Shown in pieces: positions 1 through 10,800 of a DNA stretch of 33,591 nt (within the stretch, counting starts at the first letter, position 1; each line of letters opens with the position of its first letter). The notes under the pieces are model-generated. The model was not told the origin of the DNA. It saw only the letters and a list, made by a program, of their open reading frames with translations, and made no database searches. The stretch covers positions 1 to 33,591 of the forward strand of contig DRKT01000043.1 of the NCBI GenBank assembly GCA_011053195.1. Direction: 5' to 3'. This DNA comes from Phycisphaerales bacterium (GTDB lineage Bacteria > Planctomycetota > Phycisphaerae > Phycisphaerales > UBA1924). Both the position numbers and the translations under genes were made by a program.

Positions 1-338
1 AGAAGCTATAACCCCGTTCCGATCCGACCCCTCATCATACAAGCCTGTAAACCGAGAGTGAGAGCGTGAGAGTTCGTGCGGGATCGGCATATGGTTCGCT
101 CTGTCGACGACACGGCCCGCCACCGCACTGCCCCCTTTCCAATCGACCTTGTTAACCCGTACCCGCTCTCGCCGGTGAGAGTTTGAGAGTTTCGGCTGGA
201 AATCGCCCCAACCCCGTCATCGCGGTGAACAGACGAGAGAATCGGGTTGTATCCGAGGCGGAACCTCATGTCTCCATATCCCTTTGCGACAGCGGGTTAT
301 GGGCATATCGGCTCGCGACCTGCTGACCGCAGAATGAA

Positions 339-364
339 GGCCAGTACCGTGCTCGATACTGGCC
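339..364 (-). terminator. Perfect 8-bp stem-loop just downstream of tRNA-Asn (candidate 3' processing/termination hairpin)
   Basis: GGCCAGTA-ccgtgctcga-TACTGGCC; on the minus strand followed by TTCATT, only a weak T-tract. Confidence 0.4.
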
Positions 365-370
365 CTGAAG

Positions 371-443
371 CTCCCCGAGTAGGACTCGAACCTACAACCT
401 AGCGGTTAACAGCCGCTCGCTCTACCAATTGAGCTATCGGGGA
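371..443 (-). tRNA. tRNA-Asn (GTT)
   Basis: Reverse complement TCCCCGATAGCTCAATTGGTAGAGCGGCTGTTAACCGCTAGGTTGTAGGTTCGAGTCCTACTCGGGGAG: 7-bp acceptor stem, D arm, anticodon loop CTGTTAACC with GTT, TTCGAGTCC T-loop. Confidence 0.96.
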
Positions 444-635
444 TTCGATTCGCTCCCGCAAATCTAGCCCAAACACGCTCTCAGTCAAGCCCCGGGCCGA
501 CTCGACTCCGGCCAATCGGCTCCTATTCTCGGACCCCGCTCAAGATGCCCCATCCATGAGGACGATCCTTCCTTCCATACGCACCCCCGGCCCCCGGCAC
601 AGCGGCCTGGGACCACTCCGAACGGAAGGCTTTCC

Positions 636-1409
636 ATGATCACCAACGACAGCCTGATCGACGACCCCAAGGCCCGCCAAGAGCACGCCCCGGGCGGGCC
701 GCTCGGCGACTGCCGGCACGACGACCCGGCCGAGCACGCCGTCTACGCCATCATGAATGCCCAGCTTCGGACCTACCCATACCAGCACATCGTCCTCGCG
801 GAGTTCTTCCCGCCGGAGTACTACCAACTCCTCATCGAACATCTCCCCGATGATGACGCCTACACCCCCGCTGCCACCGGCCGATATCCCGAACGCGGCC
901 GACTCATGCTCGCCGGCGAGTCCGGCGATGATCTTGACCGTCTCACCGGCCAACAGCTCAAGTTCTGGTCACTCTTCAAGAACGATGTGCTCACCGACAA
1001 ACTCTGGGGCGCCCTCATCGATCGCTTCGTCCCCACACTTGCAACTCGTCTGAAGAAAACGTGCTGGCTCCATGCCTTCCTCAGCCGGGATCGCGGAGGT
1101 TACGCCATCAGCCCGCACACCGACACCAGCCGAAAGCTTGTTTCCGTTCTCGTCTATCTTCCAGAAAGCACCGAACTCATGTCCTGTGGCACGAGCATCG
1201 TCGTCTCCGACAAACCAGAGCACAACGTATTCGATGTCCCCCACTCCGGCCGATGGGATGGATTCAAAATCGCCAAAACGCTCCCCTTTGCTCCAAACTC
1301 GATGATCGCATTCCTGGTCAGCGACACAAGCCTGCACGCGGTCCGCCCGACACCCCCCGGCTCGGTGCGAAACACCTTCCAGTTCAACATCATGATGCCA
1401 AACCCGTGA
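636..1409 (+). CDS. 2-oxoglutarate/Fe(II)-dependent oxygenase-like protein
   Basis: 257 aa; HTD motif in 'ISPHTDTSRKLVSVLVYLP' and distal 'HAVRPTPPGSVRNTFQFN' (H...R) typical of 2OG-Fe(II) oxygenases; start may be internal. Confidence 0.75.
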   Translation: MITNDSLIDDPKARQEHAPGGPLGDCRHDDPAEHAVYAIMNAQLRTYPYQHIVLAEFFPPEYYQLLIEHLPDDDAYTPAATGRYPERGRLMLAGESGDDLDRLTGQQLKFWSLFKNDVLTDKLWGALIDRFVPTLATRLKKTCWLHAFLSRDRGGYAISPHTDTSRKLVSVLVYLPESTELMSCGTSIVVSDKPEHNVFDVPHSGRWDGFKIAKTLPFAPNSMIAFLVSDTSLHAVRPTPPGSVRNTFQFNIMMPNP

Positions 1410-2356
1410 GTAAGCTACAGAACATCGCGTTTACCGTCCCGAGGTCTGCGGTCTTCTCCCCCCGCCGATTTGACAGAACCGATCTCGGCATCGCCACCGA
1501 CCCCTCATTCCAAATCCATCAAAACGACCGCGTATTCTGCATCGGAAGCTGTTTCGCTCGAGCTGTGCAGCGCATGCTCGGCAGTTGCGCGATCCAGAGC
1601 ACCTTTGCCGGTCTGACCCACCGATACAACATCTTCACCATCGAGCAAACCATCCGATGGGCCTTCGATGATGCACTCTCTGAAGATCATTTCATCAGAC
1701 TCAACGACGGATCATTCTTTGACCCATACGACCGTTCCCGCATCGAGACCGGCTACCAAATCGCCAATGAAGCCTACGAGCTCAATGCTGCCCAACTCCG
1801 GAATGTGAAACAGGAAGTCTCCGTCTGCGACACACTGGTGATCACCCTCGGTCTCGCTGAGGTCTGGCGTGATACGTTCACCAACGCATGGCTCAACCAT
1901 CGGCCACCCGATTCAACCGCCGACCCCTTCGATTCCCGGTTCCGGATCACACAAACCACAGTCGCCGAGAATCGAAATGCCATTGTCAACCTCGTGCGAT
2001 ACGTTCGCAGCATCAACCCAAAGGCCAAGTTCATCTTCAGTGTCTCGCCCATTGCGCTCAATGCAACATTCACGCAGACTGATGTCCTGGTCGCGACCAT
2101 GCTCGGCAAGGCAACGCTCCGGGCCGCGGTCCACGAAGCGATCGCAGAACTGGCTCGAACTCAGGATTGCCTTGTCGATTACTTCCCGAGTTTCGAGATC
2201 GTCATGTTTCAGCGCAACAATGATGTCTATGTCGAACGTGATGACCGGGGCAGACGTGACCGTCAGCACATCCGCGAGGACTTCCTCCACAACGCCATTC
2301 GGCCCGCGTTCCTCAAGGCCTACATCAACCCGAACCTCACAGCCCAGTCCGCCTGA
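1406..2356 (+). CDS. GSCFA domain-containing protein (SGNH-hydrolase-like)
   Basis: Contains the family signature 'FCIGSCFARAVQRML', 'DTLVITLGLAEVWRD', 'FSVSPIALNATF'; GTG start overlaps the preceding stop (GTGA), so the ORF-track start at 1061 is too early. Confidence 0.85.
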   Translation: MSKLQNIAFTVPRSAVFSPRRFDRTDLGIATDPSFQIHQNDRVFCIGSCFARAVQRMLGSCAIQSTFAGLTHRYNIFTIEQTIRWAFDDALSEDHFIRLNDGSFFDPYDRSRIETGYQIANEAYELNAAQLRNVKQEVSVCDTLVITLGLAEVWRDTFTNAWLNHRPPDSTADPFDSRFRITQTTVAENRNAIVNLVRYVRSINPKAKFIFSVSPIALNATFTQTDVLVATMLGKATLRAAVHEAIAELARTQDCLVDYFPSFEIVMFQRNNDVYVERDDRGRRDRQHIREDFLHNAIRPAFLKAYINPNLTAQSA

Positions 2357-2421
2357 GCAGAGAATCCCGGCACGCTGCCCTCGTCGAAGCCCACGCCGGA
2401 CTGTCCGACTATGCTGATCGC

Positions 2422-3597
2422 ATGACCACCCGGACCGCAACACGCTTTCGGCCCTTCGGCACAACCATCTTCGCCACCATGACCCGTCTGGCCAACGAGC
2501 ACAACGCGGTCAATCTTTCCCAGGGCTTTCCAGATTTCGACGGCCCGGATTTCGTCAAGCGGGCCGCCACCGAAGCCATGGATGCCGGGCACAATCAATA
2601 CGCCAGATTCGCCGGCGAAATCCCCCTTGTCGAGCAACTCGCTGCCGGGTTTGCCGATCGTACCGGCATCCCGGCCGATCCGATCACCGACATCACCATC
2701 ACCAGCGGCTGCACCGAGGCCATCGCCGCAACGTTCCTCGGGCTCATCAACCCGGGCGACGAGGTCATCCTCTTTGAACCTTTTTACGACAGTTATCAGG
2801 CCGCCGTCGCCATGGCCGGCGCCACGCCGAAGTTTGTGCGCCTGACCCCGACCGATGGCCGATTCACCTTCGATCCGGCCGAGCTCGCCAATGCGTTCAC
2901 AAGCAAAACTCGCGCCATCCTCATCAACACACCGCACAATCCTACAGGCACTGTCTTCACCATCGAAGAACTCCGAACAATCGCGGACCTCTGCAAAGAT
3001 CACGACTGCCTCGCCATTGCCGACGAGGTGTATGAAGAGCTCGTGTTCGATCGCACCCACATCTCCATCGCCTCACTCCCTGGGATGGCGAACCGAACTG
3101 TCACACTCTCGAGCCTTGGAAAGACCTTCAGTCTGACCGGCTGGAAAATCGGGTGGGCCATCGCATCGCCGGAACTTTCCGCCGGCGTCCGCAGCGCCCA
3201 CCAGTTCCTGACCTATGCCGTTCCCACGCCGTTGCAGCACGGCGCGGTCGCAGCCCTGCGCGATGGTCAGGATTACATCCGCGACCTCGTCACCCGCTAC
3301 CGCAGTGCCCGCGATTATCTCGCTGAGGGGTTGTCCGGGATCGGCTTCGAGGTCATCATCCCCGAGGGCACGTATTTCATCATGGCCGAACACACCGAAA
3401 TCAGTCGTCAACTCGGAACATCCAACGACATCGAGCTCAGCCGGAAACTCATCACCGATTTCGGAGTCGCCTCGATCCCGCCGAGCGTATTCTGCACGAC
3501 CCCCGGGCTGTGTGCGAACTATCTCCGCTTCGCATTCTGCAAGAAACCCGACACACTCACCGAAGCCGTGCACCGACTCCGGGCGATCCGGGGTTGA
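2422..3597 (+). CDS. PLP-dependent class I/II aminotransferase (methionine/kynurenine aminotransferase-like)
   Basis: 391 aa; 'AVNLSQGFPDFDGPDFVK', 'NQYARFAGEIPL', 'NTPHNPTG', 'SLGKTFSLTGWKIGW' PLP-lysine motif. Confidence 0.9.
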   Translation: MTTRTATRFRPFGTTIFATMTRLANEHNAVNLSQGFPDFDGPDFVKRAATEAMDAGHNQYARFAGEIPLVEQLAAGFADRTGIPADPITDITITSGCTEAIAATFLGLINPGDEVILFEPFYDSYQAAVAMAGATPKFVRLTPTDGRFTFDPAELANAFTSKTRAILINTPHNPTGTVFTIEELRTIADLCKDHDCLAIADEVYEELVFDRTHISIASLPGMANRTVTLSSLGKTFSLTGWKIGWAIASPELSAGVRSAHQFLTYAVPTPLQHGAVAALRDGQDYIRDLVTRYRSARDYLAEGLSGIGFEVIIPEGTYFIMAEHTEISRQLGTSNDIELSRKLITDFGVASIPPSVFCTTPGLCANYLRFAFCKKPDTLTEAVHRLRAIRG

Positions 3598-3600
3598 ACT

Positions 3601-4887
3601 GTGAACATCTCGTGGCCCCATGTCGTTCAGGTCGATACCGTTCGTTGTGTGGTCGAGCAGGTGCTCAAGGCTACAGACCCATCACCACCGACACGCGCAT
3701 GGTGCTGTGATACTTCCCGGCCGAACGGGCCGGTCCGACTGCTCGCCTTTGGCAAGGCTTCGATCTCCATGGCCGAAGCCGCATTCAGCGCCCTCGGCAA
3801 CCGCATCTCATCCGGGTTGGTCATCGGCTACCCCGATCAGATCGCCTCGTGGTCCGCACCGCCCCGCTGCTCGGCCCTGCCCGCGGATCATCCACTCCCC
3901 ACCCAACGCAACATCATCGCAGCGAATCGAGTACGGGACTTTGTCGCCGACCGATCCAATCCAGACCCCATCCTTGCACTCATCTCGGGCGGCGGGTCCT
4001 CCATGCTCACCAGCCCGGCACCGGGCATCTCACTGGACGACATCCGAACACTCTCAAACGCTCTCATGCGCGCCGGCGCCACGATCGAAGAACTCAACGC
4101 CGTGCGCAAGCACATCGACACCATCAAAGGAGGACGACTCGGGTTGGCTGCCAATGGACTTCGCGTCGATGTCGCGCTGCTCAGCGATGTCATCGGCGAC
4201 CGCATCGACACCATCGCCTCCGGCCCGTTCGCGCCGGACCAAACCACCTTCTCCGATGCACTGACCATCCTTCAGCGGACCGGGTTGCTTGGTCTGGTCC
4301 CTTCGGTGACGGCTCACCTCGAGCACGGCCACCGCACCGGGATCGGCGAAACACCCAAACCCGGCTGCCCGGAACTCGCCTCGATCTCGCATACGATCCT
4401 CGCCGGCAATACATCCGCAGCCACCGCTGCGGACCACGCGCTCAGAGGATTGCATCTGAACACCGCCGTGCGCACGGAATGGACCGGCGAATCCGACGAA
4501 CTGGCCAAAGAACTGGTCGCCTCGCTCGTCGGACCGAACAGCGCCGCGGTAATCGCCGGGGAGCCGACAGTCTCCAACGTGGCCCCCGATGCCCGTGGCG
4601 GGCCGGTGCAGCAGGCCGTCCTCGCCGCTGCGATCTTGCTTGAGAAACTCGCCGGCGACTGGCTTGTGTGCGGAGTCGCCACCGACGGCTTCGACGGCCC
4701 GACCGATGCCGCCGGCGCTGCGATGGACCAAACATCGCTCTACACAGCCCGCGCCCTCGACCTTGATCCGCAGCAATGCCTGCACGAACACCGGAGCTAT
4801 CCACTCTTCAAGGCCATCAAGACTCATATCCAGACCGGCCCGACCGGAACCAATATCAACGATGTTCTTTTCGCCATCCGCTGGTGA
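3601..4887 (+). CDS. Glycerate 2-kinase, type II (DUF4147/MOFRL family)
   Basis: 'LALISGGGSSMLTSPAPGISLDDIRTLSNALMRAGATIEELNAVRKHIDTIKGGRL', C-terminal 'GVATDGFDGPTDAAGA'; GTG start. Confidence 0.88.
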   Translation: MNISWPHVVQVDTVRCVVEQVLKATDPSPPTRAWCCDTSRPNGPVRLLAFGKASISMAEAAFSALGNRISSGLVIGYPDQIASWSAPPRCSALPADHPLPTQRNIIAANRVRDFVADRSNPDPILALISGGGSSMLTSPAPGISLDDIRTLSNALMRAGATIEELNAVRKHIDTIKGGRLGLAANGLRVDVALLSDVIGDRIDTIASGPFAPDQTTFSDALTILQRTGLLGLVPSVTAHLEHGHRTGIGETPKPGCPELASISHTILAGNTSAATAADHALRGLHLNTAVRTEWTGESDELAKELVASLVGPNSAAVIAGEPTVSNVAPDARGGPVQQAVLAAAILLEKLAGDWLVCGVATDGFDGPTDAAGAAMDQTSLYTARALDLDPQQCLHEHRSYPLFKAIKTHIQTGPTGTNINDVLFAIRW

Positions 4888-4935
4888 TCGTTCCCCGGCC
4901 AGCCAATAATGCGCCAACAGATAGGGGATACCGCC

Positions 4936-6045
4936 ATGAGCGCCGGATACACGATCAATCGACTCCTGGCCTCGATGGCCAAGCACAACGCCTCGGACCT
5001 GCACATCAAGGTCGGCCTGCCCCCCACATACCGGATCGGTGGCAAACTCCATCCGATCGGCAACGAGCCCCTCACCGCAGAAGAAGCCGACCACATGCTC
5101 GATCCAATCGTGCCCGATGCCATGCGCTCAACGTATGAAACCGGGGGCAACCTTGATTTCGCCACACACCTGCCCGACGGCGATCGCTTCCGCGTCAACA
5201 TGTTCCGCGCCGGAGGCCATACGCACGCCGCGATCCGAAGGGTCAAGGCCGAGATACCAACCTACGAATCGCTCCACCTCCCGCCCGTCTACAGCGACAT
5301 CGTCGAAAAAAGCCACGAAGGACTCGTCATCATCTGCGGCGTCACCGGCTGCGGGAAATCCACAACCCTCGCCGCCATGATCGAACACATCAACCAAACC
5401 CGATCGGTCAACATCATCACCATCGAGGACCCCGTCGAATTCCGTTTCACTCCGGCCAAGGCGATCATCAGCCAGCGCGAGGTTGGAATCGACGTTTCAG
5501 ACTTTCCAACTGCGATGCGATTCGTCGTTCGGCAGGACCCGGATGTCATCTTCATCGGCGAGATGCGCGATCGCGAGACCCTGATGTCCGCGATCCAGGC
5601 CGCGGAAACAGGCCACCTTGTCTTTGCCACACTCCACACCGCCGACACCATGCAGTCGCTCGGCCGAATCCTCGAGTTCTTCCCGACCGAAGAACGCGAT
5701 TTCATCCGCATGAGTCTGTCCAACAGTCTCCGCGCGGTGTGCGCGCAGCGGCTGCTTCCCGCGCTGGATACATTCGACAAGAGCGTTGTTCCCGCCACCG
5801 AGGTTCTGCTGGCCAACCCAACGGTTCGTGAGTTGATCCGCGATGCCCGGGACACGGATCTGCCGGCGGTGATCGCTTCGAGCCGAGCCGAGGGCATGCG
5901 CACGTTCAACGACTCGCTCGCCGAGCTGGTCGATAGCGAAGCCGTCGATATCCAGACGGCGCTGGACTACTCGCCCAATCGCGATGCCCTCTCGAGTACA
6001 CTCAAGGGCGTCCAGATCAAGTCCGATCGGCTCATCGGTCATTGA
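4936..6045 (+). CDS. pilT: PilT-like type IV pilus twitching-motility ATPase
   Basis: 'LLASMAKHNASDLHIKVGLPPTYRIGGKL', Walker A 'GVTGCGKSTT', 'TIEDPVEF', 'GEMRDRETLMSAIQAAETGHLVFATLHT'. Confidence 0.88.
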   Translation: MSAGYTINRLLASMAKHNASDLHIKVGLPPTYRIGGKLHPIGNEPLTAEEADHMLDPIVPDAMRSTYETGGNLDFATHLPDGDRFRVNMFRAGGHTHAAIRRVKAEIPTYESLHLPPVYSDIVEKSHEGLVIICGVTGCGKSTTLAAMIEHINQTRSVNIITIEDPVEFRFTPAKAIISQREVGIDVSDFPTAMRFVVRQDPDVIFIGEMRDRETLMSAIQAAETGHLVFATLHTADTMQSLGRILEFFPTEERDFIRMSLSNSLRAVCAQRLLPALDTFDKSVVPATEVLLANPTVRELIRDARDTDLPAVIASSRAEGMRTFNDSLAELVDSEAVDIQTALDYSPNRDALSSTLKGVQIKSDRLIGH

Positions 6046-6075
6046 TCCTCATCTGCCCATTGCCGGAGGGTTGCC

Positions 6076-7278
6076 ATGAGTGTGAGTTATTGGCGCCGAG
6101 AGCGTTCTCCAGTGCGTCAGCCATCGTGTGATGTCGTGATCGTCGGCGGCGGGATCACCGGGCTGACTTCGGCGTATGAACTCTGTCAGCGGGGCATGCG
6201 TGTTGCCATTCTCGAACGTCACACCCTCGGCAGCGGAGCCTCGTCCCGCAATGCGGGCTACCTCATGCGGGGTATGGCCGAGAGCTATGCGCTCGTCTGC
6301 AACCATCTCGGCCGGGACACCGCCAAACTCGTCTGGCGGTTCACCGAAGAAAACCTGACCCTGCTGATCGAACGCTACAGCATCGACTCGCTCGACTCAT
6401 TCCATCGCAAGCCTTCCATCCTCGTCGCCATGTCGGACAGCGAAGCTGAGGAATTGGCCGATTCCGAGCGTTTGTTGTGCGAAGATGGTTTTGAGACGCA
6501 TCTTGTGCGCTCGGGAAGTGACTCGCTGTGGCGGTCGTTGCAGCCAACGCTCGCCCTGGTCAACCCGCACGATGCGGCATTGAACCCGTGGCAACTCGTT
6601 CAACGGCTCCGCGATGGGCTCATCAGCCGATTCGGCGACCTTGCCACGATCCATGAGAACAGCGAGGTCGTCGGGTTCCACCCGGACCCATCCGGCATCG
6701 TTGTCCGTACCGAGCGAAGCGAATACCCGTGCAACCGAGTGCTCGTGTGCACCAATGCCTGGGCGCAGGAGTTGCTGCCGGACCTGGGCGCCAGAATCAA
6801 ACCAAATCGAGGGCAAATGATGGCACTGCGTGCGCCCGGTGTTCGGCTTGATGCGTCGTATTACCTCAACCGTGGTTCCGAGTATCTGAGGCAAGCCGCC
6901 GACGGTTCCATCATCCTCGGCGGAAAGCGCACGCATCGAGAAGGCGAGGAGCAAACCGCCAGCGATGCCACCACGCCGGAGATCCAATCAGAACTCGAGC
7001 GGTACGCGAAGATGGTGCTGCAATGCGATTTCAAGGTCATCGCGCGATGGGCCGGCACGATGGGATTCTCACCCGATGGACTCCCAATCATCGCACGCGC
7101 GGACGCCCAGCCGGCCGAGGTGTGGTTCTGCGGCGGGCTGACCGGCCACGGCATGTCGCTCGGAGCGAAAACGGCCCAAGCTGCGGTCCAAACCATGCTC
7201 GGGGAGATCGAAAGCCCGTTCCCGGCCGATCGGTTCCGCGAGAAAGAGCCACCTGCCGGACTTGAACCGGCGACCTGA
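6076..7278 (+). CDS. FAD-dependent oxidoreductase (DAO/glycine oxidase-like)
   Basis: N-terminal Rossmann 'CDVVIVGGGITGLTSAYELCQRG', 'GSGASSRNAGYL', C-terminal 'WAGTMGFSPDGLPIIA...FCGGLTGHGMSLGAKTA'; SD GGAGG upstream; stop codon lies inside antisense tRNA-Thr. Confidence 0.88.
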   Translation: MSVSYWRRERSPVRQPSCDVVIVGGGITGLTSAYELCQRGMRVAILERHTLGSGASSRNAGYLMRGMAESYALVCNHLGRDTAKLVWRFTEENLTLLIERYSIDSLDSFHRKPSILVAMSDSEAEELADSERLLCEDGFETHLVRSGSDSLWRSLQPTLALVNPHDAALNPWQLVQRLRDGLISRFGDLATIHENSEVVGFHPDPSGIVVRTERSEYPCNRVLVCTNAWAQELLPDLGARIKPNRGQMMALRAPGVRLDASYYLNRGSEYLRQAADGSIILGGKRTHREGEEQTASDATTPEIQSELERYAKMVLQCDFKVIARWAGTMGFSPDGLPIIARADAQPAEVWFCGGLTGHGMSLGAKTAQAAVQTMLGEIESPFPADRFREKEPPAGLEPAT

Positions 7279-7319
7279 GCTTTACGAAAGCTCCGCTCTA
7301 CCAACTGAGCTAAGGTGGC
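7247..7319 (-). tRNA. tRNA-Thr (CGT)
   Basis: Reverse complement GCCACCTTAGCTCAGTTGGTAGAGCGGAGCTTTCGTAAAGCTCAGGTCGCCGGTTCAAGTCCGGCAGGTGGCT; anticodon loop TTCGTAA with CGT. Confidence 0.95.
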
Positions 7320-7470
7320 GTTTCCGAAGGCTCTTCGGGCGGGAGTATATCCAGCCTGAATCCGATGGTACTGGGTTCTCGATCAAGCCCCCGGGATCTT
7401 GACTCCGCCTGCACCGGCTCGTATCGTCCGTGCCACAGGTTTGCCGGCATTGCCCGGGCTGGAGTCTGCC

Positions 7471-7716
7471 ATGAAGAAAGATACGCATCCGACCATGCAT
7501 CCCTGCAAGGTGTACTACAACGGCGAGGTCGTCATGGAAGTCGGGGCCACGGTCCCGGAGTTGCACGTCGATGTGTGGTCCGGGTCGCACCCGTTCTTCA
7601 CCGGCAAGCAGACCTTCGTTGATGCCACCGGCCGGCTGGAACGCTTCCAGAACCGATTCAAGAGCGGCTACTTCAAGAAGCCAGACACCAAAAAGGGCAA
7701 AAAAACGCGGAAGTAA
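7471..7716 (+). CDS. rpmE: 50S ribosomal protein L31
   Basis: 'MKKDTHPTMHPCKVYYNGEVV...VDVWSGSHPFFTGKQTFVDATGRLERFQNRF'. Confidence 0.88.
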   Translation: MKKDTHPTMHPCKVYYNGEVVMEVGATVPELHVDVWSGSHPFFTGKQTFVDATGRLERFQNRFKSGYFKKPDTKKGKKTRK

Positions 7717-7743
7717 TGTTCGCCACTTACTCGGGTGCCGGAT

Positions 7744-7772
7744 ACCCCGCCTTTGGTGCGGGGTTTCTTTTT
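7744..7772 (+). terminator. Rho-independent terminator after rpmE
   Basis: ACCCCGC-ctttggt-GCGGGGT followed by TTCTTTTTC. Confidence 0.85.
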
Positions 7773-7859
7773 CGGATCACATGTTTTAGCATCCGTTTAT
7801 CCGGCTGAATGGATATACTCAGCCCGGCCCGATCAATGATCATCAGGAAGGATTCCGCC

Positions 7860-10800
7860 ATGCCAGCCAATATCGCAGCCCACCTCGAGCGACGGGTGCT
7901 CATCCTCGACGGGGCGATGGGGACATCCATCCATGACCAGAATCTCGATCTGGAACGGGACTACTGCGGCTGCGAGAACTGCACGGACATCATCTCGCTC
8001 ACCCGGCCCGATGTGCTGCAGTCCATCCATGAGTCCTTTCTCGCTGTCGGCGCCGATGCTGTCGAGACGAACTCCTTCGGCGGAGCCCGGCATGTGCTGG
8101 CCGACAACGGGCTGAGTGAGAAGACGTTTGAACTCAACAAGGCGGCAGCGGAGATTGCGCGGGCTGCGTGTGATGCGCACTCGACCGATGACAAACCACG
8201 CTTTGTGCTCGGCTCGATGGGCCCCGGCACCAAACTCATCACACTCGACCAGATACATTGGGACGATCTGCACAGCAGCTACTTCGAGCAGGCCCGTGGG
8301 TTGATTGCCGGCGGGGCCGATGCGCTGATGATCGAGACGTGCCAAGATCTTTTGCAGGTCAAGTGTGCGATCAACGCAAGCCTCGCCGCGATGGAGAGCA
8401 CGGACCGGTCGCCTGAAACAACGCCGATCTTTGTATCGGTGACGATCGAACAAACCGGCACGATGCTGATGGGCACAGCGATCGAGGGCGTGCTGGCGGC
8501 GTTGGCCGAGTATCCGATTCTGTCGCTCGGCCTCAACTGCGCCACCGGGCCGGCCGAGATGGCCGAGCACGTCGCGTATCTTGGTCGACACTGGCGTTCC
8601 AAGGGTCGGCATCTTTCCGTCGTACCCAACGCGGGTCTGCCGGTGCTGGTCGATGGGCGGACGGAGTATCCGCTGGCACCGGAGCCATTCACCGATTCCA
8701 TCGAGCGGTTCGTGGATCGATTCGGCGTTGGCATCGTGGGAGGATGTTGCGGCACCACACCCGAGCACATCAGACTCCTCGCCGAGCGGTTCGAGGGAAG
8801 ATCGCCGGGATTGTGCGAGCATCGTCCGATGGCGCCGGCGGCCACCTCGCTCTACGGCCCGACCGAATACCGGCAGGACAGCTCGATCCTCATGATCGGC
8901 GAACGGTGCAACGCCTCGGGTTCTCGGAAGTTCAAGAGACTTCTTGAATCAGAGGATTGGGATGGCATCCTCGCTCTGGCTCGGGAGCAGGTCCGTGATG
9001 GATCGCATGTTCTCGACATCAATGTGGACTACGCCGGCCGTGACAATGGCGCCGACATGGCCGAGATTGTCAAGCGGCTCGTGCGGCAGGTCGATGCGCC
9101 ACTCATGCTCGATTCGACGCAGGTCCGCACCATCGAGGCCGGGCTGAAGCATGCCGCGGGCAAGTGCATCATCAACTCGGCCAACTTCGAGGACGGAATT
9201 GAGAAGTTCGACCAGCTCTGCGGCCTGGCGAGAACATTCAATGCGGGACTCGTGATCGGCACAATCGACGAAGACCCGGATTCACCAATGGCCCGGACCG
9301 CCGAGCGCAAAGCCGACATCGCCCGTCGCGCCATCGAGCGGGCCACGTCGGTGCATCACCTGCCGATGCACGACCTGTTCATCGACCCGCTTGTGCTCCC
9401 GATCTCGACGGGGATGGAGACCGACCGACGCTCGGCTCTCGAACTGATCGAGGGCATCCGAACCATCGCTGACGAGTTTCCCGATGTTCAAATCACCTGC
9501 GGCCTGTCGAATGTCTCATTCGGGCTCAAGCCCGCTGCGAGGGTGATCCTCAACTCTGTCTTTCTTCATGAATTGGTCGATGCGGGGCTCACCAGTGCGA
9601 TCGTCCATTCAAGCAAGATCCTGCCCCTGAACAAGATTGAGGATGAGCACCGCGAGGCTGCATTGGATCTGATCTACGATCGCCGCGACACGGTCGAGGA
9701 CCCGCTGGCGACATTTGTTGATCTGTTCAGCGAAATCGACCAGATCGGCGGTGCAGCCAAGGTGCGGACGAACCTGACCCTTGAGGAACGCCTGCGGGCA
9801 CACATCATCGACGGCGAGAAGGAAGGCCTGAATGATTGCATCGACGAGGCGCTGCTGAGGTATCGGCCGCTGGAGATCATCAACGACCACCTGCTCGACG
9901 GGATGAAAACGGTTGGTGAGCTCTTTGCCAGTGGCGAGATGCAGTTGCCGTTTGTGCTCCAATCAGCCGAGGTGATGAAACTCGCGGTCTCGCAGCTCGA
10001 GCCGTTGATGGAGCGGACCGAAGGCGAGAGCCGGGGGACGATCGTGCTCGCCACGGTCAAGGGTGACGTGCACGACATCGGCAAGAACCTCGTCGACATC
10101 ATTCTCTCGAACAACGGCTACACGGTGCACAATCTCGGGATCAAGCAGCCCATCGCCGACATCCTCAAGGCCTTCGAGTCGGTCAATGCCGACGCGATCG
10201 GGCTCTCGGGGCTGCTCGTCAAGAGCGTCAATGTGATGGAAGACAACCTGCGTGAGCTCAATGCAAGGGGAATCAGTGCTCCCGTTCTGCTCGGCGGGGC
10301 CGCCCTCACGCGACACTACGCCGAGGGATATCTGCGATCGGTCTACAACGGCAGTCTCTACTACGGAAAGGACGCCTTTGAGGGTTTGCGCATCATGGAT
10401 TGCCTCGGCAGCGACACGCTCTCAGAGATCGACGAGGAAGTCGAGCAGCGCCAGGCCAAGCGATCATCAGCAGAGACCAAGGTCGCATTGAACAGAGCCC
10501 GTCAGGCCGAGGCTCAGGATGACTTTGCCCGGTCCAAGCAGCCCGGTGTCATGACCGCACAGCGAAGCCGGGTCGACACGGAAGCCGACATCCCGAGACC
10601 TCCATTCTGGGGCACACGTGTCATCGATCATATCGATCTCGATCAGGTGTACCAGTTCATCAATCCGATCGCCCTGTTCCGCACACAATGGCAATTCAAG
10701 AAGGGCAAACTTACCAACGAAGAGTATGAGCAGAAACTTGCCGATGAAATTCTGCCCGTCTACGAACGACTCAAAGCGCAATGCAAAGTCGAGCACATCC

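Noticed and set aside
6-269. 87-aa minus-strand ORF at the window start
   Set aside because: No recognisable motif, no clear SD, Arg/Ser-rich composition typical of noise.
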